A DNA stretch of 64,000 nt from Poriferisodalis sp965208485 (lineage in GTDB: Bacteria > Actinomycetota > Acidimicrobiia > Acidimicrobiales > Poriferisodalaceae), in assembly GCF_965208485.1 (NCBI RefSeq), contig NZ_OZ242344.1:3038001-3102000 (forward strand), read 5' to 3'. The notes beneath the pieces are model-generated. The model made no database searches. It was not told the DNA's origin and saw only the letters and a list, made by a program, of their open reading frames with translations. The position numbers were made by a program, and so were the translations under genes. This document shows positions 18,510 to 26,202 of this stretch, one piece after another; the stretch's first letter is position 1; every line of letters starts with the position of its first letter.

Positions 18510-19854
18510 CTGCCGCAGCGTGGTTGTGCCAGCGCGCACGAGGCCGCTCGCGAACGCGCCGGCGGCGACGTTCGTGTCGGTGGGCCCCAGCAGCACCGCC
18601 CGGGTGTATTGCGTCACGCCGCCGGTCACACATGCGCCGTCGGCCGGCCGCACCGGCGCCTGTGTGACCGATAGGCGCGGGCAGGTCACGTTCCGCTGGC
18701 GGACGCCCGCCGCCGCGGCGCCTGCGCTGCGGCGGGGCCGCGACACGATCCGGGTGTTCGTCGACCGCGACCGCGATGGCGTCTATGACCCCGACCCTTC
18801 CGACATCCTGTCGGCCAGCGCCGGGGCAGAACCATCTGCGACCTTCGACGTCGACATCGCCAAGGCCGTCAACTACGTCGCATTGGGCGACTCCTACTCA
18901 TCAGGCGAAGCGGGTGAGGTGCCCCCCACGGGCCTGTACCAGACAGGGGTGAGCGACGCCGACTCGCACTGCCGCCGCTGGAGCGAGGCGTACCCGAATG
19001 TGTTCGCCCGCGATGTGCTCGGCGACGCCGACCTCGGCATCAACGTCATTTTCGCCACCTACGCATGCACCGGTGCAGCCACTCTCAACGTCTACAACGC
19101 GGCCGATCCTGACGGCACGAGCACAGAGGTGCTGATCGCCGAATCCAACCGGCCCTCCCACGCGGTACCGCGGCTGCACTTCCGCAGGGATGTTCACGGG
19201 GTCGTCTTCGAGAAGATCGTGCCGGATGGCTGGGAACCACGCCAGTCAGTCTCCCTCGCTGGAGCGCAGGCCATGGGCGACGTGGACATGATCACCATCA
19301 CCATCGGCGGCAACGATGCCGGCTTCGCCAAAGTGCTCGAAGCGTGCGTGCTAGGAGGGGGCGGTTGCGGTCGGAACGACCTCTTCAGTGACTACAGCGA
19401 GATCCCCGCTCGGCTGAGAGCTCTGCTCGCTGAGCTGAAGCGTGTCGCTCCGGGTGCTTCGATATTCGTGCTCGGCTACCCGCACATCACGCCTGAGCCG
19501 ATCGAGGCCAATCGGGAACTGATCGCTGACTGTGGGTTGCCCGGAATGCCCTTGCATGTAACCGGCGTCCAGAGTTCCCTATTGGCCGCCGCGTATCACA
19601 GACTTCGCTTGGGTTCTTCCTCCGATCTGACGATTTCTTACTCAGAAGCGAGGTTCTTGTGGGACGTGACGACCGAGTTGAACGATGTGCTGCGAAGGAC
19701 CGCCGCGGCCCGCTCCGTTGAGATCGATGTGCTCGCCAACGATCATGACCCCAATGGGGATCTCGCGCCCGGTTCGCTGCTGGTCACCGCGCCACCACCA
19801 CCGCCTACTGCGAGAACTGACCCGCAGCCCGTCCCAGGTTCTGGTGTCAGGTGA
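18510..19854 (+). pseudogene. 5'/middle fragment of an SGNH-hydrolase surface gene, internally deleted
   Basis: Homologous to the giant protein from its pre-hydrolase region (RPLANAPAATFVSVGPSSTA here, PLANAVVGASVYAGPSDTA there) through the first part of the SGNH domain. The nucleophile block (NYVALGDSYSSGEAG), the 'FATYACTGAATLNVYNAADPDG' region (TYACTGA…) and the oxyanion block (ITIGGNDAGFAKV) are kept. The reading frame then jumps from the middle of the hydrolase (WDVTTELNDVLRRTAAAR) directly to the Ig-like motif VEIDVLANDHDPNGDLAPG. This skips the DxxH block with the catalytic His. The end is a Pro-rich out-of-frame tail. The frame opens upstream inside the IS3 remnant and lacks a signal peptide, so it should be neither secreted nor active. 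Confidence 0.8.
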
Positions 19855-19983
19855 CGGCTCGGCGCGGCTGCATTTGCCGTTCCTGCTCATCAGCCGGGTA
19901 AGAGCCGTATGGCTGCGGGATAAGGCCGATGAGATATCGTGAATACAGGTAGTCACACGTCGCTGACGTAGGAGGTGATCGGC

Positions 19984-20094
19984 ATGCCGACGTCCATTCG
20001 TCTTGAACCCGATGTGGAGGAACGGCTCCGCAAGGGCCAAGAGACGACTCACACGGCGGACGACGTGAGGAAGGCACTTGGCCTGGACGATTGA
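19984..20094 (+). pseudogene. RelB-type (ribbon-helix-helix) antitoxin with internal deletion
   Basis: A 36-codon frame with a strong ribosome binding site (GGAGGTG, 7 bp upstream). It begins MPTSIRLEPDVEERL, the ribbon-helix-helix start of RelB-like antitoxins. It ends GQETTHTADDVRKALGLDD, the usual toxin-binding C-terminus. The intervening 35-45 residues found in full-length relatives are missing, and the frame is preserved across the join. The N-terminal strand could still dimerise, but the helices needed for DNA binding are gone. Confidence 0.75.
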
Positions 20095-20182
20095 TTACAC
20101 CGACACGGCCAAGCGCCAGCTGCGCAAGCTCGACAAGCAGTCCGCGCGTGGCATCGCCGTCAAGCGGACGGCCGCATTCTGA
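20078..20182 (+). pseudogene. Truncated RelE-type toxin
   Basis: Starting at a TTG that overlaps the antitoxin end, the frame reads AWTIDYTDTAKRQLRKLDKQ and then SARGIAVKRTAAF before a stop. The first 24 residues match the N-terminal strand and helix of RelE/ParE-family toxins. The remaining 50-60 residues, including the catalytic C-terminal strands, are absent. The gene order and overlap are those of an ordinary relBE operon. Confidence 0.75.
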
Positions 20183-20202
20183 GCACGCCGGGGGAGCGAA
20201 TC

Positions 20203-20814
20203 ATGAGCAGCGCAACTGACGCAACCGAGGAAATCCGAGCCGAGACCGAAGCCGACGGCGTGGAAGTCATCTACGCCATGTTCGTGGAGATGCACGGGAA
20301 GCCGTGCGCCAAGCTGGTGCCGGTGGTGTGCCCGATCGTCAACTCCTACAAGCGCATGGGGGTGGGCGAGCCGACCTCTGGTGCTACTTGGGCGCCCGCC
20401 TATGCGGCGTACGGGGGCTACAACCGCACCCAGATGATCCGCATCCCCGAGCCTGACCGGATCGAGATTCGCTTGGGCGACGGCGCCGCCAACCCGTACC
20501 TGATGTCCGCCGCGTATCTGGCGTGCGGGCTGGACGGCATCGACAACGACATCGATCCGGGCGAGCCCAATCTGGACAACCTGCATGCCATGTCGGCCGA
20601 GGAGGTCGCCGCGAGGGGGATCGCGGTGCTGCCGCCCACGCTGCTGCACGCCGCCGAGGAACTCGCCGGCAACGAGGTGCTCGGGGCCGGTCTGGGCGAC
20701 GCCGCCGAGGATCCGTACCGCGACTGCTTCGCGGCGACCAAGAAGGCGGAGTTCTTGGCGCACCACAGCGTCGTCACCGCCGGCGAAGTCGATCAGTACC
20801 TCACGCTGTTCTGA
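20203..20814 (+). pseudogene. Type III-like glutamine synthetase (GlnT) with large internal deletion
   Basis: The first 45 residues include the start of a glutamine synthetase beta-grasp domain (EVIYAMFVEMHGKPCAKLVP). The chain then passes directly into the C-terminal half: CPIVNSYKRMGVGEPTSGAT, WAPAYAAYGGYNRTQMIRIP and DRIEIRLGDGAANPYLMSAA. GlnT proteins are about 430-450 residues and this is 203, so roughly 230 residues holding most metal and glutamate ligands are missing, with the frame kept. The gene has a good RBS and an intact 3' end. Glutamine synthesis is not expected from this product. GlnT homologues often sit near amine or amino-acid catabolic genes, and the next gene is a cysteine-dioxygenase-like cupin. 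Confidence 0.8.
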
Positions 20815-20835
20815 AAAGTTTGAAAAGATGGGTTC

Positions 20836-21480
20836 ATGAGCGGATCGAACGTCCCTGACGAGCAGACGCCAGATCGGGCTGCAGCCCGCGCAGCCGCCGT
20901 GGCCGACGCGATGGACGACATCGCCAAGATCGATGCGCACGGCCGCTCCTACGGCGGCATTGACCGCGCCGGCATCGCCCGCATCAAGGAACGGCTATTG
21001 GAGCTGGCTGCCGACGAGCACCTGTTCCCGCCGGAGGACTTCCCGCCGCCCGACGGCGAGCGGGGCTCGTTCAACTACCGGCTGGCCCAGAACGACGACG
21101 GCACGCTGGCGCTCTATATCCAGAGCGTGGGCGTCGGCACCTCGGCGCCGCCGCACGAGCACCGCACCTGGGCGGTCATCGTGGGCATGCGCGGCCAGGA
21201 GCTGAATCGCTTCTACGACTGCTGCGCCGGTGAGGGCGAACCGCATGTCGCCCGCGAGACCCTGGTCGAACGCGGCACCGGCGTCGCGATGCTCGGGCAC
21301 GACATCCACTCGATTCACATCGAGGGCGCTTCGACCAACTTCCACTGCTACGGGCTGGCAATGGAGAACATGACCGGTCGCCGCTACTGGAATGCCGAGC
21401 AAGGCGAGTGGCTGGTCTTCGCGGATGCGTCGAGCATCGTCGAGGCACGTCCGGGCTACCCAACAACGGCCGTCGCCTGA
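20836..21480 (+). CDS. Cysteine dioxygenase-like cupin
   Basis: A 214-residue cupin related to cysteine dioxygenases and other thiol dioxygenases. The first cupin motif is SAPPHEHRTWAVIVGMRGQE (about residues 96-115), supplying two His. The second is MLGHDIHSIHIEG (about 154-166), supplying another His. Mononuclear non-heme iron is expected. In this family a thiol is oxidised to a sulfinate, but the exact substrate (cysteine, 3-mercaptopropionate or another) is not readable. The rhodanese-repeat gene follows on the same strand, which supports a sulfur-compound pathway. Confidence 0.75.
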   Translation: MSGSNVPDEQTPDRAAARAAAVADAMDDIAKIDAHGRSYGGIDRAGIARIKERLLELAADEHLFPPEDFPPPDGERGSFNYRLAQNDDGTLALYIQSVGVGTSAPPHEHRTWAVIVGMRGQELNRFYDCCAGEGEPHVARETLVERGTGVAMLGHDIHSIHIEGASTNFHCYGLAMENMTGRRYWNAEQGEWLVFADASSIVEARPGYPTTAVA

Positions 21481-21555
21481 GACACGGCTCCGCCGCAGAG
21501 CGTGCGTGGATTGATGCGTGGATTGAAGAGCCTGCCCATTGCGTCACTCGATTCC

Positions 21556-21621
21556 CTCCCGCTCTTGATCGCTCCGCTCCTCGGCCGCTCGAGCAGCGGT
21601 TTCGCCGTTCGGCTCAGCCTC
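21556..21621 (-). repeat. Dispersed 66-bp repeat, copy 1
   Basis: The reverse complement starts GAGGCTGAGCCGAACGGCGA and ends AAGAGCGGGAG. By hand alignment it matches 54 of 66 bases of the segment at 37043-37108, with no gaps. A shorter copy is at 24999-25027. It lies in the gap before the rhodanese gene. It could be translated as an Ala/Glu/Arg-rich peptide in one frame but belongs to no recognisable gene here. Confidence 0.6.
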
Positions 21622-21646
21622 TGGGGGTTGTGCAGGGCTGGAGAGA

Positions 21647-22927
21647 TTGATGGCTGACGTACGCACGATGTCGGCGGGCGAGCTGATGGAGCGGCACCGG
21701 GAGCTGCTGCGTGGAGACGGCACCGAGCTGGCACTGGTGGATGCCCGCGAGCCCACCGAGTTCACCCGGCGCCACCTGCTGTACGCGGCGAATCTGCCGC
21801 TGAGCCATGTCGGCTTGGAGGCAGCGGCGCGCATCCCTCGGAGGGATACGCCAGTGCTGGTGTGCGACGACGGCGGGGGAGAGGCCGCAGCGGTAGCGCT
21901 CGAGCTCACCGTGCTCGGCTACACCGACACGGCAGTGCTCGACGTCGGCATCGACGCATGGGCCGCGGCTGGCGGCGAGCTGTACTCAGGTATCAACGTG
22001 CCATCGAAGCTGTTCGGCGAGCTGGTCGAGGAGCACTTCGGCACGCCGCACGTGACCGCAGCGGAGCTGGCTGGCTGGCTGGCCGACGGCCGTGACCTGG
22101 CGGTGCTGGACTCGCGCACGCGTAGGGAGTTCAACCGCATGAGCATCCCGACCGGCCGGTCCTGCCCCGGCGGAGAGCTGGTGCGCCGGGTGGGGGACCT
22201 GATCGACGGCGGCACGACGGTGGTCGTCAATTGCGCCGGCCGTACCCGCAGCATCATGGGTGCGCAGTCGCTGCGCTCTGCTGGGCTGCCCAATGCCGTG
22301 TACGCGCTGAAAGACGGCACGATGGGCTGGGAGCTGGCCGGTCTCGAGCTGGAACACGGCCGCGACGAGCTGGCCCCCGAGCCGAGTGACGCAGGCCGAG
22401 CCGAGGCCGCGGCGGCGGCACAGGCGGTAGCAGAGCGCTGCGATGTGCGGACGATCGATCGCGCCGGGCTCGACGACTGGCTGGCCGATCCGAACCGGAC
22501 CACCTGCTTCATGGACGTGCGCACACCTGAGGAGTTTGCGGCCGGGCACCTGGCCGCTGCGGTCGGCGCTCCTGGCGGCCAGCTCGTGCAGGCCACCGAC
22601 GAGTACCTCATGACCCGCGGGGCCCGGGTCGTGCTGGCCGACAGCGACGGCATCGGTGCCACCATGACTGCGTCGTGGCTCGTCCAGATGGGCTGGGACG
22701 CGTGGGTGCTCGAACCCGGCTGGCTGGACAGCACAGCCGGGCCGGATCTGGTCATCGGCGGCAACGACGCCGCCGAGGCAGCGCTGCGCTCGCGCCAGCC
22801 ACCGCTGCCCTACGACCCCGAAGACGCTGACGTGGCTCGCGCCGCCATGCAGGGTTATCTGGATTGGGAGATCGCCCTGCCCGAGCAGTACGCCCGCGAC
22901 GATCTCGTCGAATTCCGATTCTGCTAG
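21647..22927 (+). CDS. Triple-rhodanese-domain sulfurtransferase
   Basis: A 426-residue protein with three rhodanese-like domains at about residues 5-112, 140-240 and 265-365. The first has ALVDAREPTEFTRRHL and an active-site-like loop VCDDGGGEA. The second has AVLDSRTRREFNRMSIP and a full catalytic loop VVVNCAGRTRSIMGAQSL. The third has CFMDVRTPEEFAAGHL but its loop reads VLADSDGIGATM, so the Cys is replaced by Asp. Only domain 2 looks like a normal sulfurtransferase site. A C-terminal tail (QGYLDWEIALPEQYARDDL) is shared with annotated rhodanese proteins. Persulfide transfer downstream of thiol oxidation by the neighbouring cupin is a reasonable inference. The final TAG lies within the terminal CTAG of a miniature element. 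Confidence 0.85.
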   Translation: MMADVRTMSAGELMERHRELLRGDGTELALVDAREPTEFTRRHLLYAANLPLSHVGLEAAARIPRRDTPVLVCDDGGGEAAAVALELTVLGYTDTAVLDVGIDAWAAAGGELYSGINVPSKLFGELVEEHFGTPHVTAAELAGWLADGRDLAVLDSRTRREFNRMSIPTGRSCPGGELVRRVGDLIDGGTTVVVNCAGRTRSIMGAQSLRSAGLPNAVYALKDGTMGWELAGLELEHGRDELAPEPSDAGRAEAAAAAQAVAERCDVRTIDRAGLDDWLADPNRTTCFMDVRTPEEFAAGHLAAAVGAPGGQLVQATDEYLMTRGARVVLADSDGIGATMTASWLVQMGWDAWVLEPGWLDSTAGPDLVIGGNDAAEAALRSRQPPLPYDPEDADVARAAMQGYLDWEIALPEQYARDDLVEFRFC

Positions 22928-23030
22928 CAGGGTGCTGAAAAAGTCGATTTTCGGACGGTTGCGTAACACAAACCAGCAGGTCAGGGACTTGCGCTCCCGG
23001 CTGAACCTGCATATTTCAGCATCCTGCTAG
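22924..23030. mobile_element. 107-bp miniature inverted-repeat element, copy 1
   Basis: Starts CTAGCAGGGTGCTGAAAAAG and ends TATTTCAGCATCCTGCTAG, so the ends form an imperfect inverted repeat of about 17 bp (CTAGCAGG-x-TGCTGAAA). The interior contains AGCAGGTCAGGGACTTGCGC. The second copy (34545-34651) has the same 107-bp length and order. No open frame is present. The left TAG terminates the rhodanese gene and the right CTA, read on the other strand, terminates the LLM oxidoreductase gene. The hairpin potential could also end transcription from both sides. Confidence 0.85.
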
Positions 23031-23905
23031 AGGCCGGCGAAGCGCTCGATGGTGTCGGCCCAGGCGCCGGCGTCGTCTGGTGTGGAGATGACCGTCTGCA
23101 GCCCGGCCATCGGCGACACCGGCACGGCGATCCGGCTGACCCCCCGCCGAGCCAGATCGCCAATCTCGTCGAGGTCCGCAGGCAGCTGCACGGTGATCTC
23201 CAGCGCATCGGGATCACGGCCGTGCTCGGCGGCCGTCTGGCGAGCCAGGTCGATCAGGTCCCACGGTGCTCCCCGGGCGGGGAAGTAGCCGTCGCCCAGC
23301 CGTCCGGCCCGCCGCGCCGCCACCTTCGAGTCGCCGCCGACGATGATCGGCACCGAGCCGTTCACCGGCTGCGGTCGGCAGTACGCAGCGTCGAATTTCA
23401 CGAACTCGCCGTGGAACGTGGGCCGCTCGGCCGACCACAGCTCGCGCATCGCGGCCACGTACTCGTCGGTGCGGCGGCCCCGGTCGTCGAAGTGATCGCC
23501 GACGCCGATGGCCTCGAACTCCTCACGCATCCAGCCCACGCCGATGCCCAGCAGCATCCGGCCGCCCGACATGTGGTCGAGCGTGGCTATCTGCTTGGCG
23601 CACACCACCGGGCTGTGCTGGGGCACGATCAGGATGCCGGTGCCGAAGTTGATGGTGGATGTGACTCCCGCCATGTAGGCCATCCACATCAGCGGGTCGG
23701 GCAGCAGCAGGTCTTCGACGCCGCCGGCCATCTTGCCGTCAGGGCTGTAGGGGTACTGCGACTGGTAGCCCGACGGGATGACCGTGTGCTCCACCGTCCA
23801 CGCGGATTCGAAGCCGGCGGCCTCACCCGCCTGCACGAGCTCGGTGGCGAGAGCCGTGTCGGTGGCGAACTTGCCGGTGTTGCAGTACCTGAGTCCGAAT
23901 TTCAT
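23027..23905 (-). CDS. LLM-class (F420-type) flavin/F420-dependent oxidoreductase
   Basis: The start was chosen as ATG at 23905, preceded by AAGGGA; a longer upstream frame reads as low-complexity. The 292-residue chain has the luciferase-like TIM-barrel pattern: MKFGLRYCNTG at the N-terminus, ESAWTVEHTVIP near residue 35, then TGILIVPQHSPVVCAKQIAT, DHMSGGRMLLGIGVGWMREE and PIIVGGDSKVAARRAGRLGD. The 'LDxxSxGRxxLGxGxGW' motif is typical of the actinobacterial F420-dependent group. The substrate is unknown. It converges on the rhodanese gene, and its stop codon is supplied by the miniature element between them. Confidence 0.85.
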   Translation of the reverse strand: MKFGLRYCNTGKFATDTALATELVQAGEAAGFESAWTVEHTVIPSGYQSQYPYSPDGKMAGGVEDLLLPDPLMWMAYMAGVTSTINFGTGILIVPQHSPVVCAKQIATLDHMSGGRMLLGIGVGWMREEFEAIGVGDHFDDRGRRTDEYVAAMRELWSAERPTFHGEFVKFDAAYCRPQPVNGSVPIIVGGDSKVAARRAGRLGDGYFPARGAPWDLIDLARQTAAEHGRDPDALEITVQLPADLDEIGDLARRGVSRIAVPVSPMAGLQTVISTPDDAGAWADTIERFAGL

Positions 23906-24083
23906 TTCGCTGTCCCTTCGGTGAGCGCGTTGGTCGGGGGCAGTCTCCCGATGATTGGGCCGCAGTCTCGCACGCAGCCCCGCAGCCGGGCCGGGCGGCC
24001 GCGGGCCGCGCAACGGCGGGAACCACGGCTCGATCCAATACCGTGCCCTCACTTGTCCTCACGCCGCCGGCCCAGGATTTCCT

Positions 24084-24998
24084 ATGCCGTTCTTGTCACA
24101 CGTCTCGGACATCTTCGACCCGTCGCGTTGGAGCGCGGTCGACGGACTCGACTTCAGCGACATCACCTACCACCGCGCCAACGAGCACGGCACGGTCAGG
24201 ATCGCGTTCGATCGGCCCGATGTGCGCAACGCCTTCCGCCCGCACACCGTCGACGAGCTGTACCGGGCGCTCGACCACGCTCGCATGACGACTGATGTCG
24301 GCTGCATCCTGCTCACCGGCAACGGGCCTGCGCCCGCCGACGGCGGCTGGGCCTTCTGCTCGGGCGGCGATCAGCGCATCCGCGGCCGCGACGGCTACCG
24401 ATATGCCGATGGCGAAACCGCTGACGACATTGACCCGGCTCGAACCGGCCGCCTGCACATCCTGGAGTGCCAGCGGCTCATCCGCATGATGCCGAAGGTG
24501 GTGATCTGCGTGGCGAACGGCTGGGCTGCGGGCGGCGGCCACAGCCTGCATGTCGTGAGCGACCTGACGATCGCCTCCAAGGAGCACGCCCGATTCCGCC
24601 AGACCGACACCAACGTGGCCAGCTTCGACGGCGGCTTCGGCTCGGCCTACCTGGCTCGCCAGATCGGCCAGAAGAAGGCCCGCGAGATCTTCTTCCTCGG
24701 CCGCACCTACACGGCCCAAGAACGCTTCGACATGGGCGACGTGAACGCGGTAGTGCCCCACGCGGATTTGGAGTCGGTGGCGCTGGAGTGGGCGGCCGAG
24801 ATCGTCTCCCGTTCACCCACGGCGCAGCGCATGGCCAAATTCGCCTTCAACCTGATTGACGACGGCCTGGTGGGCCAGCAGGTGTTCGCAGGCGAGGCCA
24901 CCCGGCTGGCCTACGGCACCGACGAGGCCGCCGAGGGCCGTGACGCATTCCTCGAGAAGCGAGACCCCGAATACAAGCAGTTCCCCTGGCACTTCTGA
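24084..24998 (+). CDS. menB: 1,4-dihydroxy-2-naphthoyl-CoA synthase
   Basis: A 304-residue crotonase-fold enzyme whose motifs are those of MenB rather than a generic hydratase: FCSGGDQRIRGRDGY (oxyanion hole), NGWAAGGGHSLHVVSDLTIA, RQTDTNVASFDGGFGSAYLA, QIGQKKAREIFFLGR and the C-terminal EGRDAFLEKRDPEYK. It closes the second ring in menaquinone synthesis from o-succinylbenzoyl-CoA. The start is ATG 24084; the longer frame from 23955 is low-complexity. No other men genes are adjacent. It diverges from the LLM gene, with about 180 bp between starts. Confidence 0.93.
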   Translation: MPFLSHVSDIFDPSRWSAVDGLDFSDITYHRANEHGTVRIAFDRPDVRNAFRPHTVDELYRALDHARMTTDVGCILLTGNGPAPADGGWAFCSGGDQRIRGRDGYRYADGETADDIDPARTGRLHILECQRLIRMMPKVVICVANGWAAGGGHSLHVVSDLTIASKEHARFRQTDTNVASFDGGFGSAYLARQIGQKKAREIFFLGRTYTAQERFDMGDVNAVVPHADLESVALEWAAEIVSRSPTAQRMAKFAFNLIDDGLVGQQVFAGEATRLAYGTDEAAEGRDAFLEKRDPEYKQFPWHF

Positions 24999-25027
24999 CC
25001 ACGGCTTGGCCTGCCGGCTCAGCCTCA
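24999..25027 (-). repeat. Dispersed 66-bp repeat, truncated copy 2
   Basis: The reverse complement reads TGAGGCTGAGCCGGCAGGCC then AAGCCGTGG, matching the first half of the copy at 37043-37108 with two mismatches. It fills the gap between the convergent menB and acetyltransferase genes, and its end contributes the TGA stop of the acetyltransferase. Confidence 0.5.
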
Positions 25028-25537
25028 GTCGGGGCGCAGGCGCTGCATGAGCGTGACGTCGAGCCAACGCCCGAACTTGCGGCCTACCTCTCGCTCGACA
25101 CCGACGGGCTCGAAGCCGTGCTTGGCGTGCAAAGCCACCGACGCAGTGCCGGCGTCGGCGATCCGGGCGAACACTGCATGAAAGCCGTGGTCGTCGGCGA
25201 GTGCCATCAGGTCGCCGAGCAGCAGGCTGCCGACGCCGCGACCGTGGTGGTCGCGATGCACGTAGACGGAGTCCTCGACGCTGGTCGAGTACGCCGGGCG
25301 GGTGCGGTAGGGCGACAGGCACGCCCAGCCCTGCACCGTGTCGCTGGGCTCCGCGTCGTCGGTGTCAGGCACCGCCACGAGGCACGGATAGGCGCCCGAG
25401 TGCGCCCGCATCCAGGCGGCCTGCTCGGTCGACGAACGGGGCACCATGTCGAAGGTGGCAGTGCCCTCGGTGACCTCGCGGTTGTAGATCTCCGCGATCG
25501 CATCGGCATCGGCCATCGTGGCCAGTCGGGTTCGCAT
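25025..25537 (-). CDS. GNAT acetyltransferase, phosphinothricin-acetyltransferase-like
   Basis: The start was chosen as ATG 25535-25537 (reverse strand), giving 170 residues that begin directly with the fold (MRTRLATMADADAIAEIYNR). The acetyl-CoA binding loop is HHGRGVGSLLLGDLMALADD (Q/RxxGxG/A pattern), followed by VALHAKHGFEPVG. The 'YNREVTEGTATFD' and 'VHRDHHGRGVG' segments are typical of the PAT/Bar-like subgroup, which acetylates small amines such as methionine derivatives or phosphinothricin. The natural substrate here is unknown. It converges with menB. Confidence 0.8.
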   Translation of the reverse strand: MRTRLATMADADAIAEIYNREVTEGTATFDMVPRSSTEQAAWMRAHSGAYPCLVAVPDTDDAEPSDTVQGWACLSPYRTRPAYSTSVEDSVYVHRDHHGRGVGSLLLGDLMALADDHGFHAVFARIADAGTASVALHAKHGFEPVGVEREVGRKFGRWLDVTLMQRLRPD

Positions 25538-25622
25538 GGCAGCGAAGCTACCGAAGGGCCGCAGATACACTCCGGACCCCACACTGTTCGGCGCACATCG
25601 CTGGCGATGGCGCACGAGCGTC

Positions 25623-25695
25623 GCCCCGTTAGCTCAGTAGGCAGAGCACAGCCATGGTAAGGCTGGTGTCGCCGGTTCGATTCCGGCACGGGGCT
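25623..25695 (+). tRNA. tRNA-Thr (GGT)
   Basis: A complete cloverleaf of 73 nt: acceptor GCCCCGT pairs with ACGGGGC, the D arm is present, and the anticodon stem CAGCC/GGCTG encloses ATGGTAA, giving anticodon GGT. The T arm has GTTCGATTC. CCA is not encoded. Confidence 0.9.
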
Positions 25696-25719
25696 CGCCG
25701 CTGCCCTGCGGCACACCAT

Positions 25720-25820
25720 GGCGGGATAGCTCAGTTGGTATAGCTCAGTTGGTCAGAGCGCACGGCAGCGGCGGCCGCTTGCGGTCGCCGCCATGAGCGC
25801 AGCATCGTGAGGTCCTGGGT
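25720..25820 (+). pseudogene. Broken tRNA-Met copy with anticodon-loop insertion
   Basis: The sequence repeats the tRNA at 25867-25940 but is altered in three ways. The D-arm segment TAGCTCAGTTGGT is duplicated in tandem (25727-25754). The 7-nt anticodon loop is replaced by 39 nt (25766-25804) that fold into a G/C hairpin. The 3' T arm and acceptor strand are lost after CTGGGT at 25820. The anticodon-stem halves CACGG and TCGTG are both intact. Confidence 0.75.
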
Positions 25821-25866
25821 GGGAGCCGCGTGAGTTGGTATCGGTAGGATTCGCCAGCACTTTTTC

Positions 25867-25940
25867 GGCGGGATAGCTCAGTTGGTCAGAGCGCACGGCT
25901 CATAATCGTGAGGTCCTGGGTTCGAGTCCCAGTCCCGCTA
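25867..25940 (+). tRNA. tRNA-Met (CAT), or tRNA-Ile with lysidine-modified CAT
   Basis: A complete 74-nt cloverleaf: acceptor GGCGGGA/TCCCGCT (one terminal G-T pair), D arm GCTC/GAGC, anticodon stem CACGG/TCGTG with loop CTCATAA, T arm CTGGG-TTCGAGT-CCCAG, discriminator A. The lack of a 5' C mismatch and of the initiator anticodon-stem GGG pairs argues against initiator tRNA. Elongator Met and Ile2 cannot be separated with certainty. Confidence 0.85.
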
Positions 25941-26047
25941 CCGCAAGCTCGAGAACGCGGTTCAGATGGCTGCTGGTAGTCTGTTGTGGCGGACGTTCGG
26001 CCTGCGTCTGTGTCATGTGCGTGCCGTTCGCGGTGCGTCCGATGCTG

Positions 26048-26121
26048 GGGGCAGTAGCTCAATTTGGTAGAGCACCGGTCTCCAAAACCGGCGGTTGCGG
26101 GTTCGAGTCCCTCCTGCCCTG
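26048..26121 (+). tRNA. tRNA-Trp (CCA)
   Basis: A 74-nt cloverleaf: acceptor GGGGCAG/CTGCCCT, anticodon stem CCGGT/ACCGG around CTCCAAA (anticodon CCA), T-loop TTCGAGT and discriminator G. One mismatch occurs in the T stem. It lies just upstream of secE, the usual place for tRNA-Trp in actinobacteria, although the rpmG gene often found between them is absent. Confidence 0.9.
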
Positions 26122-26202
26122 CGCTTCCGTTGCTTGGTGAGCTTCAGCTGGGCGGATTGATTATGTTGGCATCTGTGGCAGTTTGAGTCGGAGACATTCC
26201 TG

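Noticed and set aside
25766..25804. Group I intron in the broken tRNA
   Set aside because: The insertion is only 39 nt, has no intron core elements, and the 3' half of the tRNA is missing.
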